Shown here: piece by piece, positions 45,583-53,301 of the stretch
How positions within the stretch are numbered: the stretch's first letter is position 1
Layout: each line of letters starts with the position of its first letter
NCBI GenBank assembly: GCA_934500835.1
Contig: CAKSTR010000010.1
Coordinates: forward strand, 127,459-191,458
DNA length: 64,000 bases
From: an uncultured Paracoccaceae bacterium
Lineage (GTDB): Bacteria > Pseudomonadota > Alphaproteobacteria > Rhodobacterales > Rhodobacteraceae
Direction: 5' to 3'
The notes under the pieces: generated by a model
Told to the model about the DNA's origin: nothing
The model's database searches: none
Seen by the model: only the letters and a program-made list of their open reading frames with translations
Program-made: the position numbers and the translations under genes

Positions 45583-46743
45583 TCAGCCGCCTGTGGTGAA
45601 ATGGGCTGCGGTGGTTGCCACGCAGCCGCCGCCGACCCTGCCGTGGCGGCCGGTGCCGTCGATCATCCCCAGAAGGATCAGCGGACCCGTGCCGGTGGCC
45701 TGCACACGGGCGGCATCGGTCGCGGCAAAGCTGCCGAAACCGTCCAGCGGGCCGTGCAGGAACCGCGCGGGAAGGGTAAGGGCATCGGGCGGCAGACAGG
45801 CGGCCAGCGCCTTGCGCACCGGGGCCGCACTGGCAAGGATCTGCCCGCCCAGTCCCATCACATCCACGATTGCGCTGTCGCCAAGGGCAGGAAGCGGTGC
45901 GGCGTCGCTCAGTCGCGGATCGCTGTCGCCGCGGATCGCGGGGGCCGGTGATGTGTGCCAGCGACCGGGATCTCCGGCAAGCCGGAAGCCGAACTTCACG
46001 CCGTTGCCGCCGGCATGAGTGACCAGCGTCGCACCCCGAACCCCCTCTGCGGCGCCCGCGACCAGCCCGCACATCGCCATCCAGACGTTGAGCGCGAAGG
46101 CGGGCGCTGCGGTCAGGAACTCTGTCACCGATGCGTCCGCCGCGCCGCGCTGCAACAGCGCCGCGACCATCAGCTCCGACCCGGCAAGCGTGCGAGAATG
46201 GCAATCGTCCTCGCGGGCGATCGCCTCGCGCAACAGCGCAAACAGCGGGATCGCCCCCCCGGCCAGCCGCTCGGCAATCCAGGGCGCGAGCCTCTCGTCC
46301 AGCCAGCGCAGGTGGCGCGGCAGATCGGGGTGCAGGATGCCGAGCCTTGTGCAAAGCACCATGCCCTCGTTCAGCGGGCTGTAGGCCGCGCGCCCGGTGG
46401 CGCGGTCTTCGACCGCGATCAACTGCGCCGAAGGGCCGGCCGCCCCCGCCAGCGGGATGAAGATACCATGGTCCTGCGCGGGCTCGATGGCGATCTGACC
46501 TGCGGCCAGCAGGGCAAGCGCGGCGGCTTCCTCTGTCGCCCAGCCCTCGCGCAGCATCACAGTCACCAGCGAATTGCGCACCGCGACCGGAATGGTCTGA
46601 AAGGAGTCATGAGCAGGCCCGGCGTGCAGGATGACCCGGCGGTCCAGCCCCGGCAGGCTGCCGAGACGGCGCATCCCGATCCAGACGGGATCGACCGCGT
46701 TCATCCTGCGAAAGGCGATTTCGTTCGGATCTGGCTGTGACAT
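45583..46743 (-). CDS. DUF1116 family protein (YlbE/AllG-like)
   Basis: A 386-residue protein with the DUF1116 pattern: EIAFRRMNAVDPVWIGMRR, VILHAGPAHDSF, MLREGWATEEAAALALLAAG, MAMCGLVAGAAEG, VTHAGGNGVKFGFRLAGDP and a C-terminal GMIDGTGRHGRVGGGCV. In E. coli this family (YlbE) works with FdrA in oxamate carbamoyl transfer of the allantoin pathway. No FdrA homologue or DUF2877 gene is here, so it may act alone or with the unrecognised neighbour. ATG 46743 is chosen because the conserved sequence starts there. Last gene of the Rieske operon. Confidence 0.88.
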   Translation of the reverse strand: MSQPDPNEIAFRRMNAVDPVWIGMRRLGSLPGLDRRVILHAGPAHDSFQTIPVAVRNSLVTVMLREGWATEEAAALALLAAGQIAIEPAQDHGIFIPLAGAAGPSAQLIAVEDRATGRAAYSPLNEGMVLCTRLGILHPDLPRHLRWLDERLAPWIAERLAGGAIPLFALLREAIAREDDCHSRTLAGSELMVAALLQRGAADASVTEFLTAAPAFALNVWMAMCGLVAGAAEGVRGATLVTHAGGNGVKFGFRLAGDPGRWHTSPAPAIRGDSDPRLSDAAPLPALGDSAIVDVMGLGGQILASAAPVRKALAACLPPDALTLPARFLHGPLDGFGSFAATDAARVQATGTGPLILLGMIDGTGRHGRVGGGCVATTAAHFTTGG

Positions 46744-46783
46744 CGGCTGTCTCCGGGCTGGTTCGGGGCGGGCTACGGGCGCG

Positions 46784-47389
46784 TCAGGCGCGGACCCAGG
46801 ATTCGCTGTGGGCCAGCGCCGCGGATTGCGCGCGGCGGTCAAAGAAGTCGCGCTCGACCGTAGCGCCGGGCAGAAACCTTCCGTCCAGCCAGATCGAGGC
46901 CGATCCTGCGGGCTGGAACACGGAAAACATCTCGTGGCGGCCGGTCTGGCTGTCGCTTGGCGGCTGTGCGACTGCGAACATCTCCTGCAAGTCGTTCCAG
47001 CGCATTTTGACCCGATGGTCGCCAAACTCGGCGACTTCGGTGACATGGCGGGGATAGTCCGCCTCGACCGAGAAGACGGCACCGGAGGCGATTTCCAGCG
47101 CGTCGATCGCGGCTTGCGCCGGCCGGAACAGACCGAACTTGCGCACGAAATCGTCCAGCAGATACCGCGCAAGCGGCGCGTTGTCGGTGCAGCACAGGCG
47201 CACCGGGTCCACGATGCCGCGGCCGTAAGGATCTTCCAGCACCAGGATCATATGGCCCCGGCCCAGGTCCGAGCCGTTGACGCGGAAGAACAGCGCCAGC
47301 GTGGACCATTCGCCGTTCGGATCGGTCTTGAGATAGATCGGGGGGTTGTCGCCGGTCCAGTCGACCTTGCCGGTTCTGACGTAATCCAT
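46784..47389 (-). CDS. Unrecognised protein of the Rieske operon
   Basis: A 201-residue protein I cannot place in a family. It has no signal peptide or membrane helix. It is beta-rich, with GEWSTLALFFRVNG, GHMILVLEDPYGRG and a C-terminal IWLDGRFLPGATVERDFFDR, and it carries Trp/Asp motifs that could bind a ligand. The stop of the epimerase gene overlaps an alternative GTG 47395; ATG 47389 is preferred. Its place between epimerase and DUF1116 suggests a role in the same pathway. Confidence 0.75.
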   Translation of the reverse strand: MDYVRTGKVDWTGDNPPIYLKTDPNGEWSTLALFFRVNGSDLGRGHMILVLEDPYGRGIVDPVRLCCTDNAPLARYLLDDFVRKFGLFRPAQAAIDALEIASGAVFSVEADYPRHVTEVAEFGDHRVKMRWNDLQEMFAVAQPPSDSQTGRHEMFSVFQPAGSASIWLDGRFLPGATVERDFFDRRAQSAALAHSESWVRA

Positions 47390-47391
47390 GG

Positions 47392-48297
47392 TCACACCTT
47401 TTCCAGATTGTTGTTCTGGCTGGCCGCACGGCCTTCGCGCAGACGCACGAAGTCCGAAGTCGGCACCCAGCCAAGCAGCCTGCGGGCCTTCGCATTGCTG
47501 AAGACCGAGGCCCGCGGACTTGCCCGGTAATGCGCCTCGTCCAGCGTTTCGGGCAGGCTGCCCAGAATCCCGGTGGTCCAGTCCAGCGTGGGGCGCGGAT
47601 GTGAACTGTCATCTGCGCCGATATAGAAGCTTTCGCCGCTGATCCCCGGCACTTCGGCCGCCGCCCGGAAGGCGCGGGCCAGATCCTCGGCGGTGACGTA
47701 GTAAAAGAGCCAGTTGCGGCCCGGTGCATCCACGAAGTCGATGTATTGCCCCAGCGTTTCGGGCAGCACGACCGCCAGCGGGCGCAGGCTGACCACCTCG
47801 ATGGTGCCACGGCGTGCGAAGCTTTGCCCCATGACCTCGGCGATCTGCTTGCTGACGCCATAGGCGTAGACCGGGCGGTTGTCGTGGCTTTCATCCACCG
47901 GCAGGCTTTGCGGTTTCCAGTCCGGCCGCATCTCCTGCAAGCCGCAGATCGAGATCGACGAACACAGCACCACCCGGCGGACGCCTGCCTCTTCGGCAGC
48001 CTGAAGCACATGCCAGCTGCCGCGGGTGTTGATGTTGATATAGGCTTCGTCGGGGCAGCCCCAATCGTAGTCGAGCCCCGCCAGATGGATCACCACATCG
48101 GCGCCGCGGAATGCCTGACGCAGATCGTCCATCTGCATGATATCCGCCCGCACATAGGTCGCCCCATGGGCAGGAGTATCCGCCGCAGGGGGGGCGAGAT
48201 CGGCGTTGATGACCTCATGGCACGTCGCAAGACAGGTCACGACGTGCCGTCCCACCCGCCCCGAGCCGCCCGTCACGACGATTTTCAGTCTTTCCAT
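47392..48297 (-). CDS. NAD-dependent epimerase/dehydratase
   Basis: A 301-residue extended short-chain dehydrogenase. The nucleotide motif is VVTGGSGRVGRHV (GxxGxxG at 10-16), HLAG lies at about 71, and the active site is Tyr 146-GVS-Lys 150 with a Ser in LCSSISICG. Such enzymes act on nucleotide sugars, uronates or other hydroxy-carbonyl substrates. In this operon it probably oxidises, reduces or isomerises the product of the Rieske oxygenase; the substrate is not known. It follows the reductase gene by 12 bases. Confidence 0.9.
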   Translation of the reverse strand: MERLKIVVTGGSGRVGRHVVTCLATCHEVINADLAPPAADTPAHGATYVRADIMQMDDLRQAFRGADVVIHLAGLDYDWGCPDEAYININTRGSWHVLQAAEEAGVRRVVLCSSISICGLQEMRPDWKPQSLPVDESHDNRPVYAYGVSKQIAEVMGQSFARRGTIEVVSLRPLAVVLPETLGQYIDFVDAPGRNWLFYYVTAEDLARAFRAAAEVPGISGESFYIGADDSSHPRPTLDWTTGILGSLPETLDEAHYRASPRASVFSNAKARRLLGWVPTSDFVRLREGRAASQNNNLEKV

Positions 48298-48309
48298 ATC
48301 CGCTGTCTC

Positions 48310-49281
48310 CTAGATGTCGAGCTCGAGCACATCGCCAACCGCGCGCGAGACGCAGACCATCATGTAATCCCCCTCCTCGCGCTCTTCGGGGCTGAGAACG
48401 CTGTCGCGATGGTCGGGGGTGCCTGCCAGAACCCGGGTTTCACAGGTGCCGCAAATGCCGTCACGGCAGGAGCTTTCCACCTTGATCCCCGCCTGCCGCA
48501 GCACCTGAAGAACGCTTTTGTCTGCCGGCACATGAAGGCGTAGCCCCGTCGAACGGCAGATCACGTCAAACGGGCGGTTCACCAGTCCCGGAACTGCCGG
48601 CGCTGCGGCGAAACGCTCGATCCGAAGCTGCCATCGCGCGCCCGCGTTCTGCTTTTGCAACGCGTCCAGCAAGGGCCCCGGGCCGCAGGAATAGACCGTG
48701 GTTTCTTCCCCGAGGGACGACAGAAGCCTTGGCAGATCAAGCAGCCCGGCTTCGTCATCGCAATGATAGCGGATGCGATCCTGCGCCAGCGCGGCCAGCT
48801 CTGTCATGAAAGGCAGCCGCGCCCGGTTGCGCGCCGCGACGATCAGTTGCCAGTCACGCCCTTCCGTCTCCGCAAGGTGCGCCATCGGCAGGATCGGCGT
48901 GATGCCGATGCCCCCGGCGATGAACAGCGTCCTCTCTCCCGGTGTGAAGGGAAAATGGTTCCTTGGCGCGCTGAGCGCGATTTCATCTCCGACCTGCAGC
49001 CGGTCGTGAACCCAGGCCGAACCGCCGCGGCCATCCGGCTCGCGCAGGATGCCGAGGCGGTATTCCGACAGGTTCGCCGGATCGCCGCACAGCGAATATT
49101 GCCGGATCAGCGGCTCGCCGTCCCGCCCGGTGCCGGGCAGGACCAGATCGACATGCGCCCCGGGCGCCCAGGCGGGAAAACGCCCCGCACCCACCGGCGC
49201 CAGCACCAGCCGCAGGATACCCTCTCCGGCAGGGTCGATCCTTGCAACCCGGGCGGCGATGCGCTGCGGCTGGCCCATCAT
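48310..49281 (-). CDS. Rieske oxygenase reductase, PDR/VanB type
   Basis: A 323-residue three-domain electron-transfer protein. An FMN-binding barrel (RQYSLCGDPANLSEYRLGI) and an NAD domain (LFIAGGIGITPILPMA, VYSCGPGPLLDAL) are followed by a C-terminal plant-type 2Fe-2S domain with ligands Cys 272, 277, 280 and 310. It delivers electrons from NAD(P)H to the oxygenase encoded just upstream. The genes overlap by four bases, so the pair is surely functional together. Confidence 0.94.
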   Translation of the reverse strand: MMGQPQRIAARVARIDPAGEGILRLVLAPVGAGRFPAWAPGAHVDLVLPGTGRDGEPLIRQYSLCGDPANLSEYRLGILREPDGRGGSAWVHDRLQVGDEIALSAPRNHFPFTPGERTLFIAGGIGITPILPMAHLAETEGRDWQLIVAARNRARLPFMTELAALAQDRIRYHCDDEAGLLDLPRLLSSLGEETTVYSCGPGPLLDALQKQNAGARWQLRIERFAAAPAVPGLVNRPFDVICRSTGLRLHVPADKSVLQVLRQAGIKVESSCRDGICGTCETRVLAGTPDHRDSVLSPEEREEGDYMMVCVSRAVGDVLELDI

Positions 49282-50489
49282 TCGGCAGCTTGAACCGTTG
49301 CGCGGGCGCGGGCCTCTTCGGCGGCGTATTTGCGCACCAGCCAGGTCTGAAGCCGTTTGATCACCTCTTCCTCGGGTGCCAGCGGACCGCGGGCCGAGAA
49401 GCTGGAGTTGTACCCCTGCTGGCAGCTGCGCCAGGCGTAGAGGTCTTCCTCCATCACCGGCGCCAGATCCTTGACCTCGCGTTCATATTTCTCGCGGAAA
49501 TCTTCGCGGGCCAGGGTGGACTCGGGATACATCCAGCTGACCGCATAAAGCGACTTCTGCGCGCCCATCGGCAGCCACAGGAAGTACTTCACCTTGTCGG
49601 GCATGGCGACGATCAACAGGTTCGGCGCCACCGTCACATAGCTGAGCTGGGTGCGCTCCTGATCCGTCAGCCCGGCCATCGGCGGCTGAAGGATCGTCTT
49701 GGTATGGGTCGGTGCCGCATCGCGATGCGTGCTGCACAGGTTGTAGGAAATGACACCCTTTTCAAGGTCGTTGAACTCGACCGCCTCGTCGAGGGTCTGG
49801 CCGCGGTTGAGGTCATACATATCCCCCCAGGAACTGGAGTGGAGATACATGCAATGGTAGCACTCATCGTTGAAGATCTTCCAGTTCCAGTCGAATTCCT
49901 CAAGATGCAGCGGATCGGCCCCGCGCAGCGCGGCCATGCCGTAATTGCGAAGCTGCTGACCCAGTTTCGCCAGCCGCTCGCCCACCGGCGGCAGGCTTTC
50001 ATCCATGGTCATGAACACGAAACCTTCCCAGATCTCGGTGCGGATGCGCGGGATGCAGACATGGGCGACGGATTCGCCATCTGCCCCGCCATCGGTCAGA
50101 CCCGGAGCCCCGATCAGCTTGCCGGACAGGTCATAGGTCCAGGCATGAAGCGGGCAGCGCAGACGGCGCAGAGTGCCACGCCCCTCGACAAGGATCATCC
50201 CGCGGTGCTGACAGACATTGGCCAGAACCTGAACCTTCCGGTCGCGGTCGCGCAGCACGATCAACGGGTCTTTCCCGACCCGGATCGTATAGTAGTCGCC
50301 CGGGTTCGGAATCTCGCTGGCATGGCCCACGCAGAACCATTCGTGCCGCCATACGGCGTTCATTTCAAAATCAAAAAACTCATCGCTGGAAAAGACGCTC
50401 GCCGGCAGCGCAATGACATTCGCTGCGTCCAGCGTGCTGGAGTGCAGGTCTTCAAGCGGGATGGGAGAGGTTAGGAGAGGCTGATTCAT
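49278..50489 (-). CDS. Rieske non-heme iron oxygenase, alpha subunit
   Basis: A 403-residue catalytic subunit. The Rieske cluster ligands are Cys 93, His 95, Cys 112 and His 115 (VCQHRG and CPLHAW, spaced by 16). The mononuclear iron ligands are His 212 and His 217 in DECYHCMYLH after the conserved WNWKIFNDE. With a single-subunit VanB-type reductase and no beta subunit, it resembles demethylases and carnitine/betaine-type monooxygenases more than aromatic dioxygenases; the substrate remains unknown. First gene of the minus operon, divergent from a LysR gene. Confidence 0.92.
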   Translation of the reverse strand: MNQPLLTSPIPLEDLHSSTLDAANVIALPASVFSSDEFFDFEMNAVWRHEWFCVGHASEIPNPGDYYTIRVGKDPLIVLRDRDRKVQVLANVCQHRGMILVEGRGTLRRLRCPLHAWTYDLSGKLIGAPGLTDGGADGESVAHVCIPRIRTEIWEGFVFMTMDESLPPVGERLAKLGQQLRNYGMAALRGADPLHLEEFDWNWKIFNDECYHCMYLHSSSWGDMYDLNRGQTLDEAVEFNDLEKGVISYNLCSTHRDAAPTHTKTILQPPMAGLTDQERTQLSYVTVAPNLLIVAMPDKVKYFLWLPMGAQKSLYAVSWMYPESTLAREDFREKYEREVKDLAPVMEEDLYAWRSCQQGYNSSFSARGPLAPEEEVIKRLQTWLVRKYAAEEARARATVQAAE

Positions 50490-50583
50490 CTGGAAACCCT
50501 CATGGATAGGTCACTGCATGACCTGTTCGCTTGGGCTATGGCTACAAGCCAGATGCACCTTTGAGAAACATCGATAATTCAAC

Positions 50584-50608
50584 GATAGATGAGATTTTCT
50601 CGTCTATC
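50584..50608. promoter_or_regulatory. Inverted repeat, candidate LysR operator
   Basis: Arms GATAGATGAGA (50584-50594) and TCTCGTCTATC (50598-50608) match at 10 of 11 positions around a TTT centre. An adjacent smaller dyad ATCG/CGAT spans 50570-50586. Both lie in the 220-base gap between the Rieske oxygenase and the LysR-type gene, where LysR proteins usually bind. Confidence 0.55.
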
Positions 50609-50709
50609 CGCGCCCCCGGACACTTGCGATACCCCTTCGGCGCAGGCAGGATGATCAGGGAAATGACCTGACGCGCCGGACCTGACGGCAAGCAGGCAGG
50701 ACAACGGAA

Positions 50710-51615
50710 ATGGCGGCAGGCAACCTTATGCACCTGAACGGGCTGCGGGTCTTCACCGTCGCCGCGACCCATCTGAATTTCGCGCTTGCCGCGAAAGAGT
50801 TGAACGTTTCACCCTCGGCCATCAGCCATCAGATCCGAACGCTCGAGGACTATCTCGGAACGAAACTTTTCCTGCGCGAAGCGCGGCAACTGGCGCTGAC
50901 CCAGGAGGGCGCGCATCTCTACCAGCGCCTGTCCGGCCCATTCCGCGATATCGCATCAGCCATCGATCAGATCCGCCAGCAAAGCAATTCCCGTCAGGTG
51001 AACCTTATCTGTCGGCCTTTCTTCTCCAGCTTCTGGCTTGCGTCCCGGCTGCAATCCTTCTGGGCGGCGCATCCCCGGATCCCGCTGAACCTCATCCACC
51101 AGAATTTCCTCTCGCCACACGATTTCGAGCGCGCCGATCTGGCCGTGGTCTGGGGCAAGTCGCCACCGGACAACATGTCTTACGTCCCGCTGGTCGTGGG
51201 CGGGCTGTCGCCAATCATGCATGTCTCGCTGGCCGGACGGATGGGCGTGCCCCGATTCCCGGAGGAGCTGAAGAACTTCACGCTGCTGCATGAAGAAAGC
51301 CGGTTGGGCTGGACGGAGTGGTTCGAGCACGCGGGCGTCGCGCATATCGAAGGCCTGCAATCCTATCTGATCGACGACACCAATGTCCGCTATCAAAGCA
51401 TGATCAGCGGCCAGGGTATCATGCTGGGTGCAGCGCGGCTCTTGCGACCGCAGATCGAGACGGGGGAACTGATCCAGCCCTTCGAGATCGTGCTGTCGGA
51501 CTACCGCTATTGGCTCGTCTGGCCCGAGGGCCGGAGCCTGTCCACACGCTGCCGACAACTGATCGACTGGCTGCAAAAAGAAGCGGCTTTGACCGTCGTC
51601 AGTGAGGCATCCTGA
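50710..51615 (+). CDS. LysR family transcriptional regulator
   Basis: A 301-residue regulator with the LysR winged helix at 8-65 (LRVFTVAATHLNFALAAKEL, SPSAISHQIRTLEDYLGTKLF) and a periplasmic-binding-like effector domain. The GcvA-like pattern SHQIRTLEDYLGTKLFLRE places it in the GcvA branch. It diverges from the Rieske operon, so it most likely controls that operon in response to the substrate. ATG 50728 (MHLNGLRVF) is an alternative start six codons in. Confidence 0.92.
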   Translation: MAAGNLMHLNGLRVFTVAATHLNFALAAKELNVSPSAISHQIRTLEDYLGTKLFLREARQLALTQEGAHLYQRLSGPFRDIASAIDQIRQQSNSRQVNLICRPFFSSFWLASRLQSFWAAHPRIPLNLIHQNFLSPHDFERADLAVVWGKSPPDNMSYVPLVVGGLSPIMHVSLAGRMGVPRFPEELKNFTLLHEESRLGWTEWFEHAGVAHIEGLQSYLIDDTNVRYQSMISGQGIMLGAARLLRPQIETGELIQPFEIVLSDYRYWLVWPEGRSLSTRCRQLIDWLQKEAALTVVSEAS

Positions 51616-51984
51616 TCTGCGCGGACCGCAGACGGAGCCTGGACATTCCAACCGCTCCCCTTCGCCCGACCACGAAAAAACGGCCGGATATGGGGCCACA
51701 GGCGTGCTGCGCCTTCCGCGCGGCTCCGGGTGCCGCCAGTGCCAAAACGCCATCTAAGCCCCGGAAATCAGAGAGCAAAGCTGCCTTTTCTGCGGTGATA
51801 ACTCTTTAGGGTTATGGCGAGTCAGCGATCGCGGCTTCCTAAATGTGGCACAAACAAGAAGCGGGCAGCGCATGCCCGGATTCCTGTCTCGCGTCTCATG
51901 GGACGTGGTGCTCTTACCCGTGCGATCCCGTCACTCGGCCTGCAGGTTTGCGACCTGGGCCGAACCAGAAATGCTAGGAAAACG
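51616..51984. other. Gap before the amidase gene
   Basis: About 370 bases. Right after the LysR stop is a 6-bp stem (TCTGCG 51616-51621 with CGCAGA 51627-51632), without a T-tract. The 18-base dyad described at 51798-51815 follows. The amidase frame is open from 51814, but codons between 51898 and 51984 include AGA and AGG, which are rare in this genome, so I regard it as non-coding. Confidence 0.45.
51798..51815. promoter_or_regulatory. Dyad motif shared with the aminotransferase promoter
   Basis: ATAACTCTTTAGGGTTAT has perfect ATAAC/GTTAT arms around an 8-base centre. Its last 15 bases recur with one change at 60673-60687 in front of the aminotransferase gene. Position and recurrence suggest an operator for a regulator of this catabolic region. 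Confidence 0.5.
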
Positions 51985-53265
51985 TTGAACACGTTCGCCC
52001 GAAATACTGCCCGCGAAAGGGTCGAGGTCTGCATCGCCCGGATCGAGGCAGAGGAGCCGCAATTGCAGGCCTTTGTCCGCTGGGACGCGGCGCAGGCGCG
52101 GGCAGAGGCGGCCGACATCGACAAGCGCCGCCCCGAAGCGCCGCTGGCGGGGCTGACGCTGGGGGTAAAGGACATCGTCGATGCCCTTCCCTATCCGACG
52201 GAATGCGGATCGCCCATCCATCGGGGCAGGGTTCCGGCATCCGATGCCGCCGCCGTGGCACGGTTGCGCGCAGCCGGCGCGGTGGTGATGGGCAAGACGG
52301 TCACGACCGAATTCGCCTTCTTCTCCCCCGGTCCGACCCGCAATCCCCACGATCACCGCCGCACCCCCGGCGGATCGTCCAGCGGCTCTGCCGCTGCTGT
52401 CGCCGCGGGGTTTATCGACGCGGGACTGGGATCGCAGACGGCGGCGTCGATCACTCGCCCGGCCTCTTTCTGCGGGGTCGTCGGCTTCAAGCCCAGTTTC
52501 GGCAGCTACAGCCTGGCCGGAGTCGGTGGACTGGCGCCATCGTTCGATACTCTGGGCGCGCTGAGCCGCAATGTGGCGACAATGGCCTCGCTGCACGCGG
52601 TCCTGGCCAATCCGGCGCAGGTGCCTGCGGTTACCAACGTGCTGACCCCGCGCCGCATCGGGATCTGCCGGACGCCGTGGTGGTCCGAGGCAGAGCCCGC
52701 GACGCGCAACGCCATCGCCGAAGCAGCCGCGGCTTTCGGTGCGGAAACCAGCGTCGAAGACGTCGAGATGACGGGTTTCGACGACGGCGCGTTCCTCCAC
52801 GCCGAGATCATGGCCTACGAAGCGGCGCGGACGCTGGCAGGCGAATATGCCGGGCGGGTCGAAGATCTCAGTCCGGTCCTGCGCCGGATGCTGGACCACG
52901 GGATGCAGATCGGCCGGTCCGAACATGTCCACAACCTGCGCCGCGCCGAGGATTTGCGCGCCCGTATCCGCCCGCTGACCGACCGCTTCGATGTCCTGCT
53001 GGCACCTTCCGCCGTCGGAGAGGCGCCGATGGGACTGACCGCGACAGGCGATCCGATCTTCAGCCGGCTGTGGACGCTGCTGCGCCTGCCGGCCATCTCG
53101 CTGCCGGGCTTCATCGGCCCTTCGGGGATGCCGGTCGGCGTGCAGCTTCTTGCGGGTCTCTACGAGGACGAGCGGCTGCTGGCCCACGCGCTCTGGGCCG
53201 AGGCGCTGATGCCCCGACCCGCGCCGCCTCGACCCGCGCCGCCCGGCCCATCCGTCGGGACCTGA
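51985..53265 (+). CDS. Amidase signature family protein
   Basis: A 426-residue amidase. The catalytic Lys 62 is in LTLGVKDIVD, the cis-Ser lies in TPGGSSSGSAAAVAAGF and the nucleophile region reads GSQTAASITRPASFCGVVGFKP. In most members that region is GSDTGGSIRxP, so Asp, two Gly and Arg are replaced while the Ser is kept. The start is uncertain: TTG 51985 follows AGGA and is preferred; ATG 51898 would add 29 residues with poor codon use. A Pro-rich tail ends the protein. It heads the run of amidase and aldehyde dehydrogenase genes, so it may release an amine or acid from an amide substrate. Confidence 0.85.
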   Translation: MNTFARNTARERVEVCIARIEAEEPQLQAFVRWDAAQARAEAADIDKRRPEAPLAGLTLGVKDIVDALPYPTECGSPIHRGRVPASDAAAVARLRAAGAVVMGKTVTTEFAFFSPGPTRNPHDHRRTPGGSSSGSAAAVAAGFIDAGLGSQTAASITRPASFCGVVGFKPSFGSYSLAGVGGLAPSFDTLGALSRNVATMASLHAVLANPAQVPAVTNVLTPRRIGICRTPWWSEAEPATRNAIAEAAAAFGAETSVEDVEMTGFDDGAFLHAEIMAYEAARTLAGEYAGRVEDLSPVLRRMLDHGMQIGRSEHVHNLRRAEDLRARIRPLTDRFDVLLAPSAVGEAPMGLTATGDPIFSRLWTLLRLPAISLPGFIGPSGMPVGVQLLAGLYEDERLLAHALWAEALMPRPAPPRPAPPGPSVGT

Positions 53266-53301
53266 CCCTTTTTCGACTTTTCCCTATCGCAAGGAACACC
53301 C

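Noticed and set aside
45467..46354. Minus-strand frame overlapping the DUF1116 gene and extending into the gap
   Set aside because: It is the same strand but a different frame of the DUF1116 gene, Arg/Ala-rich, with no motif.
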